A stretch of 48,200 nt of DNA from Bacteroidota bacterium (lineage in GTDB: Bacteria; Bacteroidota; Bacteroidia; Bacteroidales; Lentimicrobiaceae). The stretch is taken from assembly GCA_009773455.1 (NCBI GenBank), contig WSXU01000027.1:1-48200 (forward strand), given 5' to 3'. Each line of letters starts with the position of its first letter. The stretch's first letter is position 1. A program made the position numbers and the translations under genes. Positions 23,423 to 31,800 of this stretch are shown piece by piece. Under the pieces are notes generated by a model that searched no databases, was not told the origin of the DNA, and saw only the letters and a list, made by a program, of their open reading frames with translations.

Positions 23423-24769
23423 TTATACCACTTTCCCTTCCTTTATAAATTCCCTTTTAATGGCAGCTTCAAGATTTTCTTCTGAAAGCGTTTTCCTGCC
23501 AGAAGAAAGCATTTCAAGTGCACAGTAGTGAGCAACATTTACAATGCCTGCCCCACTGAGTTCGTAGCGTGAAGCTATTTTCTGCCAGTCGGGGTTTCCT
23601 CCGTTCACCATATTTTCAGGGAAGGACTTCATCCAGATGGCAGCCCTCTCGGTTACTCCGGGCATGGGGAAGTGGATAACCGCCTGAAAACGCCTGACAA
23701 ACGCATCGTCAATGTTTCCGCGCTGATTGGTGGCAAGAATCACCAGACCGTTGAACGATTCTATTCGTTGCAGCAGGTAGGCTACTTCCTGGTTGGCATA
23801 TTTGTCGTGTGCATCGCGGATATCCGTTCTTTTCCCGAAAAGGGCATCGGCTTCATCAAAGAAGAGAATCCAGTTCTTGTCACCGGCCTTGTCGAAAAGC
23901 CGCGACAGATTTTTCTCCGTTTCCCCGATGTATTTCGAGATCACCCTCGACAAATCAATACGGAATACATCCCTGCCCGTCTGTTTCCCAAGCAGCGTTG
24001 CAGTCAGGGTTTTCCCTGTGCCTGGTGGACCATAAAACAAGACCCTGTATCCTGGTTTCACCCTCTTTTTCATAGCGGGATCTTTCATCAGGGTCTCATT
24101 GTGAAGTATCCATCCCTCTATTTCTCCGATCTGCTTCCTGGTAGATGGATGTAAAACAAGGTCGTTCCATTCCATTTCCGTTTCTATATTTTCGGCCGGG
24201 AAACCGGAACTGAAGCGGGGTTTACTGATGGTACCCAAAGTGATTGATTCAACAATTTCGGGGTCAAGGGTAAGCTTTCCGCTCATGGCCGGCTCACCTT
24301 CATGCACCTGGTCAAGCCATAGAATATGCTTCTTTGAAAACCAGTGGTCAGAACCAAGAATATGCTGAACCTGGAGCCTTTTTATCAGATCATTTCCCGC
24401 GAGTAGAAAAAGAACTGTTTCTCCGGTCGGAAGGATTCCCCTGTGGTTACTTGCTTTCACGCCTCCGAATTCAGGAAAGTCACCGCCTTCGGGGAATGAT
24501 TCCGCTACGATCCTGTTGAAGAAATCAGGTTGAAGATGCGGGGCCAGAGCCAGGAGCAATGTCATATACTCCCTGAAATCAGGCTTGTACTTTTCGATAA
24601 AGGCCGCAAAAGGAGATCCATCGTTTTTCAGCCTGAACGACACCTTTTCAGCAGCCTGACCCGCTGACCGCGGATGCGACAACCGCCGCTTCACCATATC
24701 CTGAAGCTGCAATAAAGCCTTGTATAATATTTCTCCGCTCATTCCTGTCCGGTTTGTTTCAGTACCCAT
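23423..24769 (-). CDS. eCIS AAA+ ATPase (Afp15-like)
   Basis: A 448-residue ATPase with an N-terminal region (1-235) and a single AAA+ module. Walker A is 'GPPGTGKT' (247-254), Walker B 'ILFFDEAD' (301-308), sensor-1 Asn348 in 'ILATNQRGNID', and arginine fingers Arg359/Arg360. In eCIS loci such ATPases (Afp15/PVC15) are needed for proper particle assembly, probably in tail termination, cargo loading or remodelling. It is the last gene of the operon in this window. It is separated from the DUF4157 gene by 112 bp that contain a heptamer array. The ATP site is complete. Confidence 0.92.
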   Translation of the reverse strand: MGTETNRTGMSGEILYKALLQLQDMVKRRLSHPRSAGQAAEKVSFRLKNDGSPFAAFIEKYKPDFREYMTLLLALAPHLQPDFFNRIVAESFPEGGDFPEFGGVKASNHRGILPTGETVLFLLAGNDLIKRLQVQHILGSDHWFSKKHILWLDQVHEGEPAMSGKLTLDPEIVESITLGTISKPRFSSGFPAENIETEMEWNDLVLHPSTRKQIGEIEGWILHNETLMKDPAMKKRVKPGYRVLFYGPPGTGKTLTATLLGKQTGRDVFRIDLSRVISKYIGETEKNLSRLFDKAGDKNWILFFDEADALFGKRTDIRDAHDKYANQEVAYLLQRIESFNGLVILATNQRGNIDDAFVRRFQAVIHFPMPGVTERAAIWMKSFPENMVNGGNPDWQKIASRYELSGAGIVNVAHYCALEMLSSGRKTLSEENLEAAIKREFIKEGKVV

Positions 24770-24830
24770 CGATCTTAAATATTACAAAAATCCATCCTTC
24801 ACATTGATTTTTATTCCTTAACTATTTACT

Positions 24831-24879
24831 GTTAACTGTTAATTGTTAGTTGTTAACTGTTAGTTGTTAGTTGTTAACT
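24831..24879. repeat. Heptanucleotide tandem repeat (GTTARYT)
   Basis: Seven exact-period 7-bp units are GTTAACT, GTTAATT, GTTAGTT, GTTAACT, GTTAGTT, GTTAGTT and GTTAACT. It ends two bases from the stop codon of the DUF4157 gene (stop at 24882-24884) and lies in the leader of the ATPase gene. Confidence 0.9.
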
Positions 24880-24881
24880 GA

Positions 24882-27281
24882 TCAGGGTGTTCTTTCTGCC
24901 GATTCTCCGCCTTTTGAAACCGTGGAAGTGCCATCTGTCCCTTCAATCGTAAAAGATTGCGTCACATCGGTGAATTTCTTGCCATCTCCTGATTCTGTCC
25001 TGACTTTGAAACGGTTTGGTATTATCCAGTCGTATCCACCACGGCTCCAGGGGGCCGGATAGTTCCACATGGCTGCGGTATCGGTTGCTGAATCCACATT
25101 GTCGTGGTTGATGGGATAGAAGGTATCACCCGAATCATGATGATAATCACCACCATGGGTGGCGAAGTAACCCCTGACGCCGGTAGCCGGACCTGACACT
25201 TCCCTGGCATCGGCATTGCCGAATGAAACGGTCTTGGGATGATAATGGAATTTCAGTTTCATGCCGACACCCTGACGGCCCCGCCTGAACGTCATCTCTT
25301 CCTTCTTCCGGGCGGTAATGGCATTGGGTTCAAGCACATTCATCACCACATCGCGGGTGTATTTTCCTGATTTCAGGCTGACCTTCAGGGTGGCTGCCCG
25401 GTCGGGTGCTGTCCACACAAATCGGGTTCCGGTAGCCTGGGCAAGCGGGATTCCGCCGGTTGCTTTCCATTCACCTGTCTTGCTTCCGGTAAATGTTACG
25501 CGTTCACCCACACCCACTTTTTTTCTCGATTTGCCTGAACCATCAGGTGCGGCAAAGGTGGTTTCAATGTCGATGTCCGGGGCGTTGATCCACCAGTCCC
25601 AGAATTCAGCGATGGTTAATGCAAACCGTTTCACCAGGCCAATCAGCCAGTTCCATGCTGAAACGATACCCCGGCCGACGGCAACGGCGATAGCGAGCAG
25701 CCAATGATAAGCAGAAACAATCATTTTCCCAGCCCTGGCTGCCATACTCATCAGCCAGGTGAAAGCAGCGGTTACACCCCTGCCAATGCGCAACGAAGCA
25801 GCATAGAGCCAGTTCCATGCCCTGATAATGGTCATCATGATCAGCGATGCAGCCATCTGTATCCATTGCCAGGCCATAGCTATAACCATTCCGATCATGG
25901 CAGCCACCGATTGGATCCAGATCCATGTGGCCAGGATGAACATGCTTATTCTTGCTGCCACAAGCTGAATCCAGATCCAGGCGGTGGTGATGGTCATCCT
26001 AAGGAAGCCGGCCGCCATTTGTATCCATTGCCATGCGCTGGTAATCATCATGGTAAGCCTTGCTGCCACCGCTTCAATCCAGGTCCATGCTGTAGTGAGC
26101 ACCATGCCAACCATGGAAGCCAGCCGTCGTATCCATTGCCAGGCGAGCGATCCGCTGAGCCCAAGCCTGGCTGCGGCAGATTCTATCCAGGCCCAGGCTG
26201 AAACGATGCCCGTGCCGATTTCCCCGGCCACCGACCTGATCCAGCCCCAGGCTGCCGATAATCCCATTCCGATCCTGTTTGCTATGTTTTGTATCCAGCC
26301 CCAGGCAGTATCAAGGCCTGTGCCCAGCGTTGAGGCCAGCTCCTGGATCCAGTTCCTGGAGGACTGAAGACCCTGGCCAATCCTTGACGCCAGGTTGCTT
26401 ACCCATGACCAGGCCGCTGCAATGCCTGCCCTGATCCGGGATGCAATCCCCTGAATCCAGCTTGTTGCTGCTGCTATACCGGCTCCGATGGCAGCCCCGA
26501 TCCGACGGAAAAAGCCGGTTGTCGCATCCGGAGCCAGGCCAGATCCTTCTGCATTGGTATCCATGGTATTTCGCTGAATCAGCTGGCTGCCGCTTTCACC
26601 GGTTTGCTGTAATATCCTGCTTTCTGATACCGGAACGGCTGGCGCTACTCCCTGATTGCTTAACCCGGGCGAAGAACCCTGCTGAACCACATGGGTCAGT
26701 TCATGGGCGAGTAGTTGTTTGCCCTGCTTTGTGTCGGGATTGTATTGCCCCGAACCGAAAAAGATGTGGTTCTTATGGGTAAATGCCCTGGCATTCAGTT
26801 GGCGGCTCAGTTGCGATGACTGATCATCGTTGTGAATCCTGACATTGCTGAAATCATTGCCGAACCTGGGTTCCATAAAATCCCTGACCGGGCGTGGAAG
26901 AGGCATCCCCCCTCCGGTTTTACTCCTGATGGCCGTTTGTGTACTTTCGTCCGGATTCTGGTTTCCGGCTTCTTTTTCAGGTAGCGAATTGTCCTCCCTG
27001 CGTTGTACCTTCTCTTCAACCTGACTTTCAATCTTTTTTCCTTCGTCCACCGACCGGGCACCCCCAGACATCCGCATCACCCGCTCTGCCACACTGTCGG
27101 CTTCACGCTCAAATTTGTCGCCGGGCTTGTTTACAGCAAGTTTGGTCTGAATAATGGTTTGTGTTCCCTGCCTGACAGGTGCAAAAAAATCACCACCACC
27201 GGCCTTTGCAAAAAAAGACGAGCCCGACTTCTGTGATACTGAAGTTGTTGAAGTGGTTGATTTTTCAGCAGTCGATTTCAT
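24882..27281 (-). CDS. eCIS-associated DUF4157 protein with 17 Trp-anchored helical repeats
   Basis: A 799-residue protein. Residues 1-125 are polar and low-complexity, with 'KPGDKFEREADSVAERVM' (52-69) typical of eCIS DUF4157 proteins. The DUF4157 core (about 126-201) has 'PLPRPVRDFMEPRFG' and ends in 'LLAHELTHVVQQ', with a complete zinc-type HExxH at 193-197. Residues 258-563 are 17 consecutive 18-residue units, each ending in Trp (275, 293, 311, then every 18 to 563), mostly of the form I-x-x-h-A-x-R-h-G-x-G-h-x-x-A-W-x-W; the middle units are very hydrophobic. An Ig-like beta domain follows (about 570-652), and then an unrecognised C-terminal domain (656-799) with 'PINHDNVD' and 'WSRGGYDWIIPNRFKV'. 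DUF4157 proteins are frequent eCIS cargo or cargo adaptors. The gene lies between the tape-measure and ATPase genes. Confidence 0.85.
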   Translation of the reverse strand: MKSTAEKSTTSTTSVSQKSGSSFFAKAGGGDFFAPVRQGTQTIIQTKLAVNKPGDKFEREADSVAERVMRMSGGARSVDEGKKIESQVEEKVQRREDNSLPEKEAGNQNPDESTQTAIRSKTGGGMPLPRPVRDFMEPRFGNDFSNVRIHNDDQSSQLSRQLNARAFTHKNHIFFGSGQYNPDTKQGKQLLAHELTHVVQQGSSPGLSNQGVAPAVPVSESRILQQTGESGSQLIQRNTMDTNAEGSGLAPDATTGFFRRIGAAIGAGIAAATSWIQGIASRIRAGIAAAWSWVSNLASRIGQGLQSSRNWIQELASTLGTGLDTAWGWIQNIANRIGMGLSAAWGWIRSVAGEIGTGIVSAWAWIESAAARLGLSGSLAWQWIRRLASMVGMVLTTAWTWIEAVAARLTMMITSAWQWIQMAAGFLRMTITTAWIWIQLVAARISMFILATWIWIQSVAAMIGMVIAMAWQWIQMAASLIMMTIIRAWNWLYAASLRIGRGVTAAFTWLMSMAARAGKMIVSAYHWLLAIAVAVGRGIVSAWNWLIGLVKRFALTIAEFWDWWINAPDIDIETTFAAPDGSGKSRKKVGVGERVTFTGSKTGEWKATGGIPLAQATGTRFVWTAPDRAATLKVSLKSGKYTRDVVMNVLEPNAITARKKEEMTFRRGRQGVGMKLKFHYHPKTVSFGNADAREVSGPATGVRGYFATHGGDYHHDSGDTFYPINHDNVDSATDTAAMWNYPAPWSRGGYDWIIPNRFKVRTESGDGKKFTDVTQSFTIEGTDGTSTVSKGGESAERTP
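25593..26510 (-). repeat. Coding tandem repeat, 17 units of 54 bp
   Basis: This part of the DUF4157 gene encodes residues 258-563 as 17 uninterrupted 18-codon units with Trp at the last position of each unit. The unit boundaries never slip, but DNA identity between units is only moderate, so the array is old and kept by selection at the protein level. Confidence 0.85.
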
Positions 27282-27454
27282 TGTCTTTCCTTGTTCATGA
27301 TATATTGACCTGATATTTTTTCAAAAGCCAGAATGAATGTTCCCGAAACCAATTCCGCAATATCACGGAAACCCCTATGCCTCATCAGGCAATACACATC
27401 ACTTGTTATTAATTCTTAACTGGCAATTATTCATCCGTCATCAGACATTAGACA

Positions 27455-28831
27455 TTAGTAATTCCACTCCACCCTCAGCATCTCCCTCATCCATGGCAGT
27501 TTTATCATTGCGATCCCCCATGGCAGCTGATCAAGCAGGATATCCCAGGATCGGGATTCGACCTGCAATACCCAGCCATCTTCTTCACTCCGGCTCAGTT
27601 TTCCGGGTCTGTAAAGGAAAGATCCCCTGAGTCCGTCCGGGCTGGTGTCTCTGAGTGCTTCCCAGTGCCCGATCACGGCTTTGAGCAGGGTAATACCTTC
27701 GGCCGATTCCTGTTCATCAACCGGATTATCTGTCATAAGTGGTTTATTTACCGGTATTCCGCAAAGAATTTTAGGTAAGACCAGTTCGTATTCAGGTGTT
27801 TTATGGTTTCCTGAGACCAGATAGCCAAGCAGTTGCAGAGCCTTCTCAGGATTTAGCAGTTCTGCATCCTGCGAAACATGCAGGCTTTCGAAGAAACCCG
27901 GCAGGAAAGGATGCAACAGGATCAGTCCGGCATTACGGATATAAACAGGTTCGGTATCAGGTAAGATTTCTGGAATAGGTTTCACGAAATTCAGTATGTC
28001 CTGACCTGACTTTCTGTTTTCCTGTTTGGCTCCGGAATTCAGCAGCTTCTTCAGGGTGGGTGTTACACCCTGTATTTCAGGAAAAGTCCGGAGCAGATGT
28101 GACCTGAATCCATCCCCGGAAGGAGATTCTGCATAGGAAAAATAGGAAAATGCAGCCGCAAGGATACTCTTTGTAAATGCATCCCTTGCTGCAACAGAGA
28201 ATTGAAGCATTTCTCCCGAAGAGAGAATTTTTCCCGATAACTCCGACACCGATGGGGCGATCAGGTTGAGCAGTTCTGTCAGAAATGTCTCAGGAAACTG
28301 GTTGCCAAGTCTCACAAGGGCGCTCTTATCCGACAATGTCTGCTTGATTTTATTGATAAACTGATGGTTGTTGCTTCCTTTCATGATATCCCTGACAGCT
28401 TCAATCACCACTTCATTCAGTGGCTTTTTATCAGTTAGGCTGAAGTGCCAGGGCAGTTTTCCGGTTTCAAGGAAGTAAAGGAAAATGCCGGAAGTGTCTT
28501 CATCACTGTTTCGAATGACTACATGACCATCCGGATTCTGTTCTTTCGTCTGAATGCTGCTCATCTCCTTTAAAACCCTGGCCATTTCCCTGATTATCAC
28601 CCCGGTCAGCTCCTTATCCATATGGTCAATAGGGATGGAACCCGCATCAATGTCGAGCCGGTCAATTTTCAAAAGTTTACCGGCCGGAACTGATTGATCA
28701 AATACCTTTTCAAGGGCCGGGAACAATTTTTCGTACAACAGATCAGGAATCAGCCGCTGCATAAGCTGACCATCCGGCTCTGTACCGGAAAGTTCCAGAT
28801 AAAGGTGCTGCTGCCTGATATGGTGTGTCAT
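27455..28831 (-). CDS. Contractile injection system tape-measure-family protein (Afp14-like)
   Basis: A 458-residue protein that matches the family named CIS tape measure protein. Its N-terminus is 'RQQHLYLELSGTEPDG', with 'IDRLDIDAGSIP' near 57-68, a central helical part beginning 'FLYFLETGKLPWHF', the hallmark 'NAGLILLHPFLPGFFESL' (around 302-319), and the C-terminal 'RGSFLYRPGKL', 'GWVLQVESRSWDILLDQLPW' and 'IKLPWMREMLRVEW'. Afp14-type proteins are proposed to set tube length inside the particle. Its ATG overlaps the stop of the upstream 1617-residue gene by ATGA, so translation is coupled. The identification is strong; the ruler role in this short form is not proven. Confidence 0.88.
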   Translation of the reverse strand: MTHHIRQQHLYLELSGTEPDGQLMQRLIPDLLYEKLFPALEKVFDQSVPAGKLLKIDRLDIDAGSIPIDHMDKELTGVIIREMARVLKEMSSIQTKEQNPDGHVVIRNSDEDTSGIFLYFLETGKLPWHFSLTDKKPLNEVVIEAVRDIMKGSNNHQFINKIKQTLSDKSALVRLGNQFPETFLTELLNLIAPSVSELSGKILSSGEMLQFSVAARDAFTKSILAAAFSYFSYAESPSGDGFRSHLLRTFPEIQGVTPTLKKLLNSGAKQENRKSGQDILNFVKPIPEILPDTEPVYIRNAGLILLHPFLPGFFESLHVSQDAELLNPEKALQLLGYLVSGNHKTPEYELVLPKILCGIPVNKPLMTDNPVDEQESAEGITLLKAVIGHWEALRDTSPDGLRGSFLYRPGKLSRSEEDGWVLQVESRSWDILLDQLPWGIAMIKLPWMREMLRVEWNY

Positions 28832-31800
28832 CTGTTTAATTCCTTATCTGTAAAGGCAAAACAGCCCTGTGGTGAAATGACTGACAATCTGATATTTGCA
28901 TTCTTTTCAGCCACCCTGACCGAAACTTTTTCACCGGTGAAGAAAGGCTCTGATGCGGATGATCCGGTGATATCCCAAATCCAGGCCGTAATGTTGCCTG
29001 GTGTTGTGCTTTCAAGATTGATGATGTTCCTGAACAACTGAATAGTGAAGTCAGGCGAAAGGTTGTTCTCCTTGCAGAGTTTTTCAAAATCCCCGTCAGA
29101 ACATTGATTGCGCTGACCACAATCAAAGGCAGGAACAATTGATTGTTTGTTGTCCTGGCTATGATTGATGAATACAGCCCCATTAAACGGTGCACCACTC
29201 TCACTCACTTCATTCGAATATCTTGCTGAAAGTGTGAAGATGGGATTCGGTTTGCCGAATCTGTAAGAGAATTCGAGGTTGAAAGTGTCGCATATAAAGT
29301 GCTCGATCCTGAAGACCGAAAACGGATCGGTGGCCTGGGGATCGAAACTAATGTGAAGGCGGTTATTGCCTGCTGTCCCCAAAGCTTCAGTCAAAGCCTG
29401 ATTTATCGCTTCATTCAGATTTTTAATCACACCAGCCATGGCATTGTTGAAATTGCGGTTCAGCCTGGTTGTGGTCGTTTGTATAAGATCCGGGGCATTG
29501 GGCAGGTTGATGTTTTGCCCGTTAAACCTGAAGCTGACCTCCTTCAATGTCTGGTAAACTTCATAGGCTTCTGTTTTTGTCGGAGGTTGAAGCCACAAGC
29601 GGTAAGCGCACTCCATGGTTTCTCCTTCACAGGGAAGGTCGCAGGGCTCATCGCAGCTGTGTTGTATTTCAATTGACGCACTGCATTTGTTGTCATCCGA
29701 TACCTGTACAGTGATGGTTTCGCCGTTTGGGATAGCATCGGTGGAGAAATCGGTCCCGGTGATCACAACGCCTGAAGCAATATAGGGCGGTGTTCCCCCG
29801 CTGATCCTCAGACCTGCAAAGTAGTTTTTGTTTTCCTGATCACAGGCGAATTTTAAAATACTCACAGTCAGTACATCCGGTATAATGATGGATTGTGAAG
29901 TGGTTATCAGCAGAGCATCCCTAAGCACTAGCTGATGGGTGCCAACAGATAGGACCACAGGACCATTTAAGGGAATAAAGGGTCCGGTGCCTGTCTGGAT
30001 TTCGTAAGGTGAACTTCCTCCTGAAGGTATAATTTCAACCGCCGCGGCGCCATTGGCCGACGTACAGCCTTTGCTGACATCAAAAGTCAGTCCGGTACCA
30101 CAGGAGTGCCTTACTATTGTGCTTATGCTGCAATTCCGGCTGTCGGAAATAATTATTTCCACATCGGTATCGCCGGGCAAAGGATCACTGATAAACGTAT
30201 TTTGCTGTATTGATCCACGGTTGGATGTATAGGGAGCCTGTCCTCCGGTGATCCTAATGACTGTGATAAACTGATTGTTGGTTCCGACACAATCAAAATT
30301 AGGCTCGCCAAGTATGAGCCTGGTTGCAACTTCTATTTCCTGAGGTGATGTGGTAATTCCTGAAGCATCCCTCACTGTCAGGGTATGCTTGCCGGATGGC
30401 AGGAAAACCGGATCACCGACAGGTACAAACGGTTCGGTTCCGACCTGTACTTCATAGGGGGCAGTGCCACCCGAAGGGATGACTTCGACGGGTGCAAAGT
30501 CATCGGCATTGGCACAACCGATGCGGGTAGTGAAGGCGAGCTCCGGTCCGCAGGAATGATTGATCATGACTGAAGCTGAGCAATTGCGGCTGTCGGTAAT
30601 GATTACTTCAATGTCGGTATCCCCGGCAAGATCCTCACCAAAGAAGGTGTTTTCGTTGAGGATACGACCGATGTTGGAACTGTATGGTGGGGTTCCGCCG
30701 TTGATCCCAATGGCAACTACATAACGGTTGCTGTCACCGGTGCAGTCGAAATTGGGCTCACCCAGGGTAAGCCCTGCCGGAACGACAATCTTCTGTGGTG
30801 AGGAAGTCAATCCTTCGGCATCCTGAACAACCAGGGTGTATTCACCGGGGCTGAGTGTCATCTGATCTTCGATGGTTGAAAAATTACCATCGTTGATTTT
30901 TAATCGGTAAGGAGGCGTCCCTCCGGCTGGAGTCACGATTACACGGGTGTTTCCATTATCGCCGGTGCAACCGGTTTCCACGGTAAACGAAGGTGGCATC
31001 ACAGGTAAAACAAACTGTACAGGGGCGCAATCAGAATTGCACAGATAAGGCAGGTAAAAGTCAGCAATGACTTCTCCGGGGAAGAAATCAGGACGGTTTC
31101 CCTGATCATCACCGGTTGATTCATCGAGGATATCGAGCAGATAAAAACCGTCATCACTGATGAATTTTTCATAGGGCCTGAATCCTGTCAGGGCGACCCT
31201 GAGGGTAACAGGCAACTGTTTGGTTCTTATCAGAAAGTTCCCTGATACATCGGTTTTTGTTCCGGTGCTTGTGCCTTTCAGCATCACAGCAACTCCCGGC
31301 AGAGGTTCGTTTCTGCCCATCACTACCTGGCCACGGATAATAAAATTGCCAAAACGTGGAGGGGTATTGTGACCATCAGCCCTGCTTTCACCGTGATATA
31401 CAAGAATAAAAGTACCTCCCATCGGAACACCGGCTTTGTGCTGAATACCGGGATTGTTTCTCAGGTAATGACCCAGATAAAGTTTCTTTGTCATCTCTTT
31501 CAGCCGGTTTGCGTATTCTTTCAGCAATGCTTTGATAGAATCGCTGTAATGTCCGTAAACCAGGGCTTCAAGCCGGTCATCAAGGTCTTCCCAGCTCGTC
31601 ACCTTTTCGCCTTCCTGGTTGTTGTCAAACAGTTGCTCTCGTTTTATTTCGACTGCTTCAGCAACTTTAGTCAGGTGTTTTTCACGTTCAACCAGTGCAT
31701 CAGGTTCCAGATCCCCAAGGTCGGGCGAAAGGATTTCAGGGAAACGCGCAATGTAATACATCACATAGATCAGGATGATTTCCTTGAGCGGTTCACCTGT

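Noticed and set aside
25704-26367. Overlapping + strand frames rich in His, Pro and Cys
   Set aside because: They are shadows of the Trp-repeat coding array on the - strand; the regular spacing comes from the 54-bp units.
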